Of a DNA stretch of 64,000 nucleotides, positions 47,390-56,770 are shown piece by piece. Under the pieces are notes generated by a model, which was given only the letters and a program-made list of their open reading frames with translations, searched no databases and was not told where the DNA came from. Location of the stretch: the NCBI RefSeq assembly GCF_000423345.1, contig NZ_AUHU01000010.1, positions 1 to 64,000 of the forward strand, read 5' to 3'. Positions within the stretch are counted from its first letter, which is position 1. Every line of letters starts with the position of its first letter. The position numbers and the translations under genes were made by a program. This DNA comes from Marinimicrobium agarilyticum DSM 16975. GTDB taxonomy: Bacteria; Pseudomonadota; Gammaproteobacteria; Pseudomonadales; Cellvibrionaceae.

Positions 47390-50300
47390 TTACTCGCTCG
47401 CACCCTCTTGGTACAGTTCCCCTACCGTGTCGGCACTGATGGCTTCGGCGTATACTTTCAGCTCATCAATGGCGCCATTAAACGGCGTATCCCAGTAGTT
47501 GACACCAAGCGCAAACTCGTTGGTTTCACCAAGCACGGTAAATACACTTGGCAGCCCAGTAGTATCCAGCTCCAGCGCGCCATTGACGTAGATCTTAAGC
47601 GTGCCTGCGCTATCACCCTCAGCAACAATGACAATGTGTGTCCATTCATTGGCTGGGATACGATAGTCCAGAGCGCCAGCATCAAAGAAGCTGCCCATAT
47701 TGGCCCACAGTCGCGTAGTGTTGGAGTCGACCATCGAAGGAACCAGGCTGATCCATGCGGAAGCAGAAGCCCCGGCAAAAAACGCGGTAGTGTAGTCCGT
47801 AAACGCGGTAGGCTTCAGCCAGAGTGATACCGAATAATTACTGCTGGTGATCAAGTTGTTAGGCAACCGCACACCGTTAGCACCGTTGAGATTGACCGCG
47901 AGACCTTGCACACCATCGACGTAATCAATGTTGCTCGCCGTGTTATCGATACGGTTGCCGGTCACTGATCCAGAAGCGTAAGCACCAGCAAGCTCATCCA
48001 GGTCGCCCTCGAAACTATACTCAGCCGGCGCCATGGACTTAACGATCACCTCAAACTCTTTCGAGTCGGTCACATCTTTGTAGGTAATGGTCGCGGTCAG
48101 CGTGACTGTTTGATCCCCCTCCAGGGCTGTAGGCTGGTTGACGACCGCAGTTCCGTTCACAGGATTCAGGAAGGCTTCATTGTCTGACTCCCAACTGATG
48201 CCGGAGACGAACGGACCAACGCGGGGCAACTCGAAGTTCGCGCGAACAGCGGATAGGTCGCCCAGTTCCAGAGCATCTTTTACGAAACCTGCAAAATCGG
48301 CGGGATTGGTCAAGTTGTTCATGGCGGCGCCACGAATATCCAGCCCACTCAAGGCGTAGTCATACACGATAAACTCGTCGATTTGACCGTTAAACGGTGT
48401 GTCCCAGCCGTAGTTCACACCCAGTGCGAAATCGCCTCCAGTTTCACCGAACATATCGGGGCGAGGCATGGTTCCTACCAGCACACCGTCGATGTAAAGG
48501 GTCATGGTGCCTTCGCCATAAGTAATTGCCACGTGCTGCCATTCGTTCAAAGGAGCGGTGGTCGTATTTGCGATCCACGCATCGTCCTCTACATCAATTA
48601 GCCGGCTCCAAAGTGTTGAGTTGGGAGTAAAGTGAACATGTCCTGGGATATAGCTAATCCACCGCGAACCTGTCTCAGCTGCGAAAAACGCGGGTGAAAA
48701 AATTGTGTTCGCTTCGGACCTCATCCAGAAGGAAACGGAATAGGCATCGGACTGAATGATATTGTCCGGCAGCCTTACCCCGTTGGCACCGCTAAAGTCA
48801 TACGCTTGTCCATCGATACCCTCACCGTAAGTCTCCGCCGTCGCATTCACGTTGGCGAGATTGTTATCGGTTGTGAGGGCATCGGCATAGTCACCCAGCG
48901 TGTCTGACATCAGGCCGTCAAAGGTGTAATGCGCCACGGCATTCTGGAATTCAGGCCGGGCCTCCAGGGTTACGACGAACTCTTTAGTCGTAGTCTGACC
49001 ATTGAGCTCAATCGTCGCCATTAGAATGACGGATTGATCACCACGATCCGGCGTTGGGATAAATACCGAACCATCCGTTCCGATGTAATACTCGTTACTG
49101 CTCTCCCAGGAGATGGTAGCGCCGCTTCTACCAATCGTCGGCAGAGAATAGCCGTCATCGGCGACGGTGAGTTCGGTCTTGATATTCAGCGTCTCTTCCA
49201 CAGTTGCCACTACGTCAGCAGTCGCTGAAATTGGATCGACTCGGCTACCCCAGACGGTCGCACCCGTCGCAGACAAGGCAGAGAATGTTGGTACCAGCTC
49301 GCCTTTCGCATCGTTCCACTGCCACTTCACGACACCGTTGTAAGTGCCGGACTCCAGCTCCAGGCGAATGGCGTCGCCGCCTTGAGGAAACCAGGAACCC
49401 GTATCCGCACCTGTGACAGAACGGTCCTCATGCAGAGTGACGTACTCCGAATCAATCGCACTGGTATTACTTTCGATACCGTGGTTGATAAACTTGTAGT
49501 AGCCGGGGATTTCTGCCACGTCAGGAACATTCTCGCCCTCCAGCGGAACATAGCGATGCGGCGACGCAACCAACCAGCCGGCCTTGTTCACGAACATTTC
49601 GTGCACACGAACCGCATGAGCTTCCGCATTGCCGGGATAATCAGTGGAGGTCGAAGGGAAGCGGGTGTGCGTAATCAGGATATGACGCCCGGTTTCCTCG
49701 TCATATAGGGCGGAGTTATGGCCGGGAGACTGGTAGCCCCATGACTCCCCTTCTTCGCCGAGCGCCTTGTTAAACTCAAAGCCCCCCATCAACTTGCCAC
49801 CAATTTCCAGGGTACCGCCTATATCCGCGATATTGTTACCAGCCGGGTCCATGTAAGGACCTTGCGGGTTTCTGGAGCGTGCGATGCGGATGTTGTACCC
49901 ATCGTTCGCCGCAAAACCGGCAACGGAGTAGAACAGGTAGAAATAGTCGCTTTCCGGACTGTACATCACGAAAGCGCCTTCAATGGCTCTGAAGTCACCA
50001 CCGACAAGACGGGTACCATAGCCCTGCCCCTCTTCGGGCATGCCGGTGGTTTCATCCATCGCCAAAACAAAAATGCCACCGGAGTAAGAGCCGTAGACCA
50101 TCCAGAGATTGTCGTCTCTATCGTAGAAAGCGGTCGGGTCAATCACGTTGGGATCAACCGCCCCGTCCCAGGTCGTTTGGCCATCGTCGAGTGGAAACTC
50201 TTCGAACTCAGCCGCCGTGCGGTAGCCGCTCCGCAGAAATATGCCTTTATTTTCGTAAGGCCCCTTGACGGAGTCAGACTCGGCCAAACCCAAGTAGGAA

Positions 50301-50791
50301 CGGTTCCAGCAACCACCTTCGGCTTCGGTTTGTGCGCAGTGGTTATAATAGAACCAGTATTTGCCATTCGGAGCCTGGACCACATCCGCCGCCCAGTTTC
50401 CGGTATAGCCGTCGGTCCAGGCGATGCCTTCCGCTATTTCGCCCGTGTAGTTCTGACCAAACAGCGTGCTCTCATCGACCAAATCATTTCTGGTGAGCTC
50501 GGCGAAAACGTCCCAGTGAACCAGATCCTCAGATTCTGCGGCCGCCAAGTGAGATCCGAAGATGTAATACTGGCCATTCGCCTCAATGACCGATGGGTCA
50601 TGAACGCTGATATCCTGCCAGCCAATCGACCCCTCCTGATTGAGCTCAACTTCGCTCGATAGAGAAGGTTTGCTATAGGTGGGCTCCTCCGAAGCGGGAG
50701 AAGTGGTGTAGGTCTTGCCGTCATCGCTACCACCGCAGCCACCTAAAATCAGCAGGCTGCCCGCGACAAACACTAGGCTTTTACGCTTCAT
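47390..50791 (-). CDS. GH43 endo-arabinanase lipoprotein with two LamG domains
   Basis: The 1133-residue protein has a lipobox (LLILGGC, Cys19). A GH43 catalytic domain spans about residues 55-450, with likely Asp65 (VHDPSV), Asp218 (VIDPTAF) and Glu271 (AIEGAFV), matching an arabinan endo-1,5-alpha-L-arabinosidase. Two bacterial Ig-like segments (about 535-610 and 840-915) and two LamG/concanavalin-like domains (about 618-825 and 920-1125) follow. The LamG parts likely bind polysaccharide at the cell surface. The ATG at 50791 has an AGAGG ribosome-binding site. The start region carries palindromes upstream. Confidence 0.88.
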   Translation of the reverse strand: MKRKSLVFVAGSLLILGGCGGSDDGKTYTTSPASEEPTYSKPSLSSEVELNQEGSIGWQDISVHDPSVIEANGQYYIFGSHLAAAESEDLVHWDVFAELTRNDLVDESTLFGQNYTGEIAEGIAWTDGYTGNWAADVVQAPNGKYWFYYNHCAQTEAEGGCWNRSYLGLAESDSVKGPYENKGIFLRSGYRTAAEFEEFPLDDGQTTWDGAVDPNVIDPTAFYDRDDNLWMVYGSYSGGIFVLAMDETTGMPEEGQGYGTRLVGGDFRAIEGAFVMYSPESDYFYLFYSVAGFAANDGYNIRIARSRNPQGPYMDPAGNNIADIGGTLEIGGKLMGGFEFNKALGEEGESWGYQSPGHNSALYDEETGRHILITHTRFPSTSTDYPGNAEAHAVRVHEMFVNKAGWLVASPHRYVPLEGENVPDVAEIPGYYKFINHGIESNTSAIDSEYVTLHEDRSVTGADTGSWFPQGGDAIRLELESGTYNGVVKWQWNDAKGELVPTFSALSATGATVWGSRVDPISATADVVATVEETLNIKTELTVADDGYSLPTIGRSGATISWESSNEYYIGTDGSVFIPTPDRGDQSVILMATIELNGQTTTKEFVVTLEARPEFQNAVAHYTFDGLMSDTLGDYADALTTDNNLANVNATAETYGEGIDGQAYDFSGANGVRLPDNIIQSDAYSVSFWMRSEANTIFSPAFFAAETGSRWISYIPGHVHFTPNSTLWSRLIDVEDDAWIANTTTAPLNEWQHVAITYGEGTMTLYIDGVLVGTMPRPDMFGETGGDFALGVNYGWDTPFNGQIDEFIVYDYALSGLDIRGAAMNNLTNPADFAGFVKDALELGDLSAVRANFELPRVGPFVSGISWESDNEAFLNPVNGTAVVNQPTALEGDQTVTLTATITYKDVTDSKEFEVIVKSMAPAEYSFEGDLDELAGAYASGSVTGNRIDNTASNIDYVDGVQGLAVNLNGANGVRLPNNLITSSNYSVSLWLKPTAFTDYTTAFFAGASASAWISLVPSMVDSNTTRLWANMGSFFDAGALDYRIPANEWTHIVIVAEGDSAGTLKIYVNGALELDTTGLPSVFTVLGETNEFALGVNYWDTPFNGAIDELKVYAEAISADTVGELYQEGASE

Positions 50792-51450
50792 GTGGTTGTA
50801 CCTCTATGGGTTGTTATTTGTTATTTCAATAATCACGTACCGGTGGCACCGATACTTATTCGATAGAAGTATCATTGATCTTATAATGTATGACAATAAT
50901 ACTATGTTAATATATTGTCACATTAATACTCCCAAGTAAAGCCATAAAGACCACATAAGCCCCCTGAAACGGCCTCGCCAAAATGTTTATTTTCCCTTTA
51001 AAATCAGATGCTTACATATTTATAATATAAATTAGACCACAATCTGCTCTTTTTTAGCCAAACCAAGGGGAGGATCAAGACGTACAACAAACGCCCAGGC
51101 ATAGGTCCAGTAATTGCTATCAATGGACTGCCCATCAAACAGCTCCTTCCTCCTTCAGGGAGCCTGCTTCAAGGCGAAACTCTGAGTCACTTAAGGTGGG
51201 AAGCGCTGATGCAGAGAGCGGATATCTGGTTCGGGCCGGCGATGAATAGTATTAGGGAGAGGGCACAACAGCATCCATCACTTTTATGGGAAGGATTTCT
51301 TACTACTTCATACGATATTTGCAGAAATGGCCGACCAGAGCCAGCCACAAGACACCATTGCTCATCAGCTTTACTAATAAAGCTGAGCAAAAGGGTCGAG
51401 AAGCCTGGACGATTCCGGCTTTTCGACCCTTTTGCCGCCAGACTGACTAG
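50792..51450. promoter_or_regulatory. Intergenic region with promoter sites, remnant frame and terminator
   Basis: The right-hand part next to 50791 holds overlapping palindromes: GTACCGGTGGCACCGATAC (50837-50855) and GATACTT/AAGTATC (50851-50873), plus CAATAATAC (50894-50902). From about 51050 a plus-strand frame without an ATG runs towards 51454; it looks like a remnant or chance frame. The terminator at 51390-51434 follows. No other gene is seen. Confidence 0.5.
51390..51434. terminator. Terminator of the GH43-RICIN gene
   Basis: A 17-base stem AAAAGGGTCGA..AAGCC / GGCTT..TCGACCCTTTT with one mismatch and an 11-base loop lies directly downstream of the gene ending at 51451. It has A and T runs on both sides and may work in both directions. 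Confidence 0.85.
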
Positions 51451-53355
51451 TTAGTCGGCAGCCCGCAGATGGAACCGCTGGCACTTGCTTTCCAGGTCCG
51501 GCCCCAAGGCCAGGTTGGTGCCATCGGCTAGGCCGCAGTTGGCCAAGTCCACCACCTCGGTGGTGTAGCGGTTCACCAAACTCACAGCGCCGCCGTTCAG
51601 GTACTTCAGGCCCCACTGGCTGGTTTTAGTGCCGCACTCATCGACTTCCAGGTTCGCCCCGGGAACAACTGCTTCATCGGTTACCGCAAGGCAGAGGTCG
51701 TCGGCACCCGCCGGGCTCAGCTCATAGTAGCCAGAATCGGTGGGCGTGAAGTGCCATTTCTGGTTGTCGCCGTAGCTCCAGGCGTGCTGCTCAACGTTAT
51801 TCTCGCCTCCGGCAACGCTAATCACCCGACCGCTCTGCTCGCTGATGATCGCCACCGCGTTCATCGGCTGAAGGCGCCACTGTTTGCAAACACTGTCTGT
51901 GCTCTGCTGCAGCACCGACTGGTTCTCGTTGGCGGAGCAACCGGCCACCGCCAACGGTTTGCCGGTGGCGCGGTTACTAATGACGCTATGACCGCCCTCG
52001 CCCATTTCCAGGCTCCACTCCTGACAAGCATTGTTGCGCCAGGCCGCTTGCTGCACACGGGCGCTGTTCCCGGTGCTGCAGTTTTCCACTTCCAGGAACT
52101 TGCTGTCATGGTTATTGGCGATACGGAAGTAGCCGTCGGTCACCGGATCCAGCACCCACTGGCCGTTGTTGGGGTTACAGGTCGCCTGTCGAGTGCGGTT
52201 GTCTTCCGGCGCGGTGGCGATGTCCAGGCACAGGTCGGTGGTAGCGTTCACGATTTGGTAGTGCTGACCCTGAATACGGGTGACCAAGGGGCCATTTTCA
52301 CCAGAGGGACGCTGGACCGGCTCGCCTTCGGGCACCGGTTCGCCAAAGTTCGGCGTGCCGTCTTCGTTCCAGGTGAACTTCTGGGCACGGAGTGAACGGG
52401 TCGCACTGCAGCCGTGCTCCACGGACGAGTTGCCGTGGTACACCAGCCAATCTTCGGTGCCGTCGGGCGACTGAAAGAAGCCATTGTGGCCCGGTCCGTA
52501 AACGCCATTGCCACGCTGGAAGACGGGCTCCGGATACTGTTTCCAGTGATCGGCGTTGAGTGGGTTCTCACCCACCAGCTCGAGCATGCCCAGTTTGTAG
52601 TCGGGCGTGTTGCAGTAGCTGGCCGAGTAGATCAGGAAGGTCCGCCCGTGGCGCTGGAGAATCTGCGCCGCTTCGGTCACCTTGCGGCCACTGATTTCCC
52701 AGTCCAGCTCAGGACGGGTGACCACGGTTTTGGGCGACCCTTCTTTCAGAGTCCAGGGGTTTTCCATCTCGGTGATCAGGTTCAGTTGCTCGTCACCGTG
52801 CCACTGGGAATACAGCAGGTACAGCTTGCCGTCGTGCTTCAAGTACGTACCGTCAATATTCCACTGGTCCGGCATGATGGATGCCTTGTATTCGTAGGGG
52901 CCCATGGGGTCGTCCCCCACGCTTTCCAGCACGTTCAGGTGCTGGTGGTCCAGGGTGCCGTCCTCACCTGCGGTGTACATGACGTACCATCGATAGCCAT
53001 CAGGACCTTTCAGACGGTGAAATTCAAACGCCCAGAAGTTGGCGTTTCGCACTGGATCGGTATCAGACCAGATGTTGACCGGGGTCGCATCGGCCAGGCC
53101 CGCCAGGGTGGGCGACTTACGCATCACCAGTTCAGCGGTCCAGGTGGTGGTGGTCAGGTAGTAGTTACCGTCCCAGTATTCCAGCCAGGGATCCGCGCCA
53201 TTGGGAAACAACGGGTTGGTGAAGGTGCCGTCGCGGGAGGTGACGTCACCCTCATCGTTATTGGCATCGTTCTGGGTCGCGCAACCGGACACCAGAAGCG
53301 TCGCCAGGGTGACCGCCGCTGCGCTGCGCCACCAATATTGTAAAGACTTTCTCAT
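51451..53355 (-). CDS. GH43 alpha-L-arabinofuranosidase lipoprotein with two RICIN trefoils
   Basis: The 634-residue protein has a lipobox LVSGC (Cys25), then a GH43 domain (about residues 45-355) with likely Asp55 (GADPWLEY), Asp168 (IDGTYLKH) and Glu228 (VTEAAQILQR). It resembles exo-acting arabinofuranosidases of GH43 subfamily 26. The C-terminal 270 residues carry six Q-x-W-type repeats (GQWVL, QEWSL, KQWRL, QKWHF, SQWGL, QRFHL), that is two ricin-type beta-trefoils, which should bind sugar. A good start and terminator bracket it. Confidence 0.85.
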   Translation of the reverse strand: MRKSLQYWWRSAAAVTLATLLVSGCATQNDANNDEGDVTSRDGTFTNPLFPNGADPWLEYWDGNYYLTTTTWTAELVMRKSPTLAGLADATPVNIWSDTDPVRNANFWAFEFHRLKGPDGYRWYVMYTAGEDGTLDHQHLNVLESVGDDPMGPYEYKASIMPDQWNIDGTYLKHDGKLYLLYSQWHGDEQLNLITEMENPWTLKEGSPKTVVTRPELDWEISGRKVTEAAQILQRHGRTFLIYSASYCNTPDYKLGMLELVGENPLNADHWKQYPEPVFQRGNGVYGPGHNGFFQSPDGTEDWLVYHGNSSVEHGCSATRSLRAQKFTWNEDGTPNFGEPVPEGEPVQRPSGENGPLVTRIQGQHYQIVNATTDLCLDIATAPEDNRTRQATCNPNNGQWVLDPVTDGYFRIANNHDSKFLEVENCSTGNSARVQQAAWRNNACQEWSLEMGEGGHSVISNRATGKPLAVAGCSANENQSVLQQSTDSVCKQWRLQPMNAVAIISEQSGRVISVAGGENNVEQHAWSYGDNQKWHFTPTDSGYYELSPAGADDLCLAVTDEAVVPGANLEVDECGTKTSQWGLKYLNGGAVSLVNRYTTEVVDLANCGLADGTNLALGPDLESKCQRFHLRAAD

Positions 53356-53395
53356 GCTCTACCTCTTACTGTTTTTAGTCAATATGGTTACTTAT

Positions 53396-54571
53396 TCATT
53401 CAGAGCGAGCTGGCAAACCGGTACGGCGCAGGCCCATCAACAGCAGAAGGCCGAACCACGCAAGGCTGCCCATACCGCCACCCGAGCTGCCCGAACTGGG
53501 CGTCGCCGGTTCGGGTTCGGGCGCTGGTTCTTCTTCCGGTTCCTGAGTCTCTTCTTCCTCGGGTGCATCCTCCACCGGCTCCTCAGCGCTGAGGTTGGCA
53601 CACTCGCCCACCGTGAAGTCCCGCGTCAGGAAGGGCATGCCGCTGGCGTCGTAACCCAATGCGAGGATGTCCACTCTCGGAAAACCTTCGCTCTGGCGGT
53701 CGTAGTAGTGAGTGGACACATACTCGCAACTGCCTTCACGCAGCAAGCCCACGTGACCGGGGCCAACATGGCGGGTACCCGTGTCGTTTTCCAGAATGGT
53801 ATAGGCGCCGGTGTAGGGCCCCTCGATGTTCTCGGACCAGGCAACGCGAATTTCGTAGGTGCTATTCAGGCCGTCGCAACAGCGGCCCTCGTTAAAGTAC
53901 AGATAATAATAGTCCCCTTCCCGAATCAGATAGGGCGCTTCAATGTCGTCGAAGTTGCCAGCGTAGATGCGGGTGGGTTCAGTCTCTGGATTCAGCAACA
54001 GTCCCGTTTGCGGGTCGATCTCCACCAGGGCGATGCCGCCGAAAAACGAGCCGTAAGTCATGTAGACCCGCCCGTCGTCGTCCTCAAACAACGCCGGATC
54101 AATCGCGTTAAAGTCGTTGTTGTCGTCGTCTGATTCCTGGGATGTCACAACCGGGCCGAGATCTTCCCATTCGGGTTCAAGCAACGACGGGGTCCGCACC
54201 ACGCCGATAGCGGACTGCTGGGAACCAAAGCTCGAAACCGAGTAGTAAACGTAGTAATAGTCGCCCATGCGGATCACATCCGGCGCCCAGAAATCATTGC
54301 CGAGGTTTTCAGGCACCTGAGTGTCAATCCAGTCGGGGGCCGTAGCGGCGGTAAAAACGGTGTCGGAGTTGCCCCAGTGGGTCAGGTTGGTCGACGTGTT
54401 GTACCAGATGCCCGCACCGGTCGTGAAATAGAAGTAGGTATCGCCCTCACGGACAATAGCGGAAGGATCGTGGGCATTGGTCACGCCGGTCAGCTCAATC
54501 GCCGAAACCTGGCTGGAAAGACCGGTAAACGCGAGCGCCGCGGTCAACAAAAAACGGGGGGTGATACGCAT
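53396..54571 (-). CDS. GH43 arabinanase with GlyGly-CTERM-like tail
   Basis: The 391-residue protein has a signal peptide (cut after VSA, residue 24) and a single GH43 domain with likely Asp35 (AHDPSA), Asp158 (AIDPALF) and Glu211 (DIEAPYLI). It fits arabinan endo-1,5-alpha-L-arabinosidase. After an acidic Pro/Glu linker it ends GSSGGGMGS, a short hydrophobic segment WFGLLLLMGL, and arginine. This matches the GlyGly-CTERM sorting tag cut by rhombosortase. It is not a lipoprotein, unlike its neighbours. Palindromic GCACCTG/CAGGTGC (54575-54621) sits in its leader. Confidence 0.85.
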   Translation of the reverse strand: MRITPRFLLTAALAFTGLSSQVSAIELTGVTNAHDPSAIVREGDTYFYFTTGAGIWYNTSTNLTHWGNSDTVFTAATAPDWIDTQVPENLGNDFWAPDVIRMGDYYYVYYSVSSFGSQQSAIGVVRTPSLLEPEWEDLGPVVTSQESDDDNNDFNAIDPALFEDDDGRVYMTYGSFFGGIALVEIDPQTGLLLNPETEPTRIYAGNFDDIEAPYLIREGDYYYLYFNEGRCCDGLNSTYEIRVAWSENIEGPYTGAYTILENDTGTRHVGPGHVGLLREGSCEYVSTHYYDRQSEGFPRVDILALGYDASGMPFLTRDFTVGECANLSAEEPVEDAPEEEETQEPEEEPAPEPEPATPSSGSSGGGMGSLAWFGLLLLMGLRRTGLPARSE

Positions 54572-54574
54572 AAA

Positions 54575-54660
54575 GCACCTGTGTCGTCTGAATTATTCGG
54601 CATTATCGATCCTTCAGGTGCACCTATAATATACTATGATAATTTGTATTACCAATAAGC
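54575..54660 (-). promoter_or_regulatory. Promoter region of the GlyGly-CTERM GH43 gene
   Basis: GCACCTG (54575-54581) and CAGGTGC (54615-54621) form an inverted repeat just upstream of the start. TTGTATTA (54644-54651) resembles motifs near other genes in this locus. A -10-like TATTAT is present on the minus strand near 54630. Confidence 0.45.
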
Positions 54661-54716
54661 CGCCCCGGCTCTGAAGACATTATCGATGCCGAGGCGACCT
54701 TTGGAGCGCCAAGACC

Positions 54717-56666
54717 TCAGAGGACGTCGAATACCACCACAAAGCCTCCGGCCGGCTGAAGGGTCAACTCCAGCGGCCCGGCCTCAACGGACCGACGCTC
54801 GAATGAACGTAGCGCCTCGCCATCGGTGATCAAAGTGCCCTCGGCCTTACCGATGAATGACAGATCCAACGCCAGGGTCTTCGGCTCATCCTCCCCATTG
54901 ATACCGCCGATAAACCAGCGCTCGCCGGAGCGGCGGGCGAAAACCGCGTATTTTCCCGGATAGCCGGATAACAGGCGGGATTCGTCCCAGGTACCGGGCA
55001 GCTCTCGCATAAAGTCCCGCACATAATCCGGCACGGTCGCCATGCCTTCAGGGGTTTCCGCAATGTGCTGAATGCCCGAGACAAACAGGACCGGTAGCGC
55101 CAGCTGGAACCCGTTGGTCGTTTTTCGCTCGATATTGGGAATCTCATGGAAGACGGTCGGAGTGAAGTCCATGGGGTCGAAGACGTTGCGCGTGTATACG
55201 AGCGCGGCGGCATGACTGGGTTCAAGGTCAGCGCTGGATTGCATGAAGCTGATCATTTCAAAGCCGTGGACACCTTCGGCAGTCATGAAGTGCGGATAGG
55301 TCCGGTGCAGGCCGCGCGGCAGGGTGGCGCCATGGAAGTTCACAAGCTGACTGAAGTCCGCCGCATCTTCCAGAATATCGATGTAGTACTGAATGACCGA
55401 CTGGCCATCTCCGGGGAAGAAATCCACTTTGATGCCGCTCACCCCCATGCTTTCAAGACGAGCGAAAACGCGGCGGCGGCTCTCGCGGGTCAACAGTTCG
55501 CTTTTCGGGGTCAGCTCGGTGTCGTTCCAGTCACCGGAGGAGTTGTACCAGAGCAGTATCTCGACATCCTTTTTCGCCGCATAATCGACAAGTTCCTGCA
55601 TTTTCTCGTAACCGATCTTGGTGTCCCAGGCGGCATCCACCAGGGTATAGCGCCACCCCATAGCCGCGGCGTAGTCGACGAAGCGCTTCTGGTCGTCGAA
55701 GGTAATCGAGTCGTCTTTCAGCAACGCCCAGCTCCAACTGGCCAAACCCGGCTTGACGAAATCGGTGTCCATCTCGATACGCGGCGCTGCGAGATCGGTC
55801 CCCAGCGTCGACTCGAACACCGTGGCCAGATCACCAATGGCGATCACCCGCCAGGGAGAGTGCAGTGGCAGCGTGCCGTGGGCGAGACGCGCCCCTCCCG
55901 TCGTGGTTTCTCCCTTCGCCGGGGAGCCGATGTGGTATTCACCACCAGCCGATTCCGCCTGCAGACGGGACGCATGAAAACGTCCATCCATACCCGCCTC
56001 GGTAATCAGCGCCCAGTTGTCACCTTGCTGAAACAGTGCGGGGAAGACCCATCCGGCCTCGGAGGGCGACGGTGTACCCACGGGAACGCCCATTTCATAA
56101 TGCTCTTCATAGGCGGGATTGGTGCGCTTCCAGCCGGTTTTGACCATCTGCATGGGTTGCAACCAGCCTTTGGCGGTATCCGGGAAATGGAATGAAGTGG
56201 ACTCCTCCACCACCTGTTTTTCCTCGGACGAACGACCCACTACTTCGTAGCGAAAGGCCACCCCGTCATCGGACACACGAAATACGATATTCAAAAGCTG
56301 CCCTTGAGCGTTTTCCAACGAGACCGTCCGCTGGTTGGCCCGATAATCGATCTCACCCTGCTTGCCGTGCACCAGCGTGTAGTGATCGTTCACTCGCTCA
56401 ATATCCGAAACAGAAACGATGCTCAAATCGCGAGTGAATACACGATCATTCAGAGCCAGACCCAGAGAGGAGGTCACCAGCACTGGCTTCCCCCTGCGGC
56501 TAACTTCGTAGCTTGCCCGCCCCTCTTCATCCAGCGCAAAAGCCACAACAATCGACTGGTCCGGGCTGCTCACCGCGCGTAACGCATTATCGTCCTTTCC
56601 GGGCGAGATCAAACCACAAGCGCCGAGGAGTATCACCGCGACTATCGCCATACTGATTCGTATCAA
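54717..56666 (-). CDS. GH97 glycoside hydrolase, lipoprotein (copy 1)
   Basis: The 649-residue protein has a lipobox LLGAC (Cys17), an N-terminal beta-sandwich, a catalytic barrel and a C-terminal sheet, as in GH97. Signatures are NPAYEEHYEMGVPVG, GIKVDFFPGDGQSVIQYY with the candidate nucleophile Asp, and SGYPGKYAVFARRSGERW. GH97 enzymes act on alpha-glucosides and alpha-galactosides, and some on beta-L-arabinopyranosides. The Asp-type nucleophile argues for the retaining group. The start is a TTG (56666) with AGGAGG 7 bases away. It is a paralogue of the next gene. Confidence 0.9.
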   Translation of the reverse strand: MIRISMAIVAVILLGACGLISPGKDDNALRAVSSPDQSIVVAFALDEEGRASYEVSRRGKPVLVTSSLGLALNDRVFTRDLSIVSVSDIERVNDHYTLVHGKQGEIDYRANQRTVSLENAQGQLLNIVFRVSDDGVAFRYEVVGRSSEEKQVVEESTSFHFPDTAKGWLQPMQMVKTGWKRTNPAYEEHYEMGVPVGTPSPSEAGWVFPALFQQGDNWALITEAGMDGRFHASRLQAESAGGEYHIGSPAKGETTTGGARLAHGTLPLHSPWRVIAIGDLATVFESTLGTDLAAPRIEMDTDFVKPGLASWSWALLKDDSITFDDQKRFVDYAAAMGWRYTLVDAAWDTKIGYEKMQELVDYAAKKDVEILLWYNSSGDWNDTELTPKSELLTRESRRRVFARLESMGVSGIKVDFFPGDGQSVIQYYIDILEDAADFSQLVNFHGATLPRGLHRTYPHFMTAEGVHGFEMISFMQSSADLEPSHAAALVYTRNVFDPMDFTPTVFHEIPNIERKTTNGFQLALPVLFVSGIQHIAETPEGMATVPDYVRDFMRELPGTWDESRLLSGYPGKYAVFARRSGERWFIGGINGEDEPKTLALDLSFIGKAEGTLITDGEALRSFERRSVEAGPLELTLQPAGGFVVVFDVL

Positions 56667-56714
56667 TTTACTGCCTCCTGATTATTTTGTTTGGCCACAC
56701 TGTATGCTTCATCA

Positions 56715-56749
56715 TAAAAAAAGCGCCCGCCCCAAACGGCCGGACGCTT
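56715..56749 (-). terminator. Terminator between the GH97 genes
   Basis: AAGCG-CCG / CGG-CGCTT stem followed on the minus strand by TTTTTTT lies just past the stop of the upstream GH97 gene (56771). So the two GH97 genes are probably not fully cotranscribed. Confidence 0.75.
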
Positions 56750-56770
56750 AAGAAAAGAAAGAGCAGCGCG

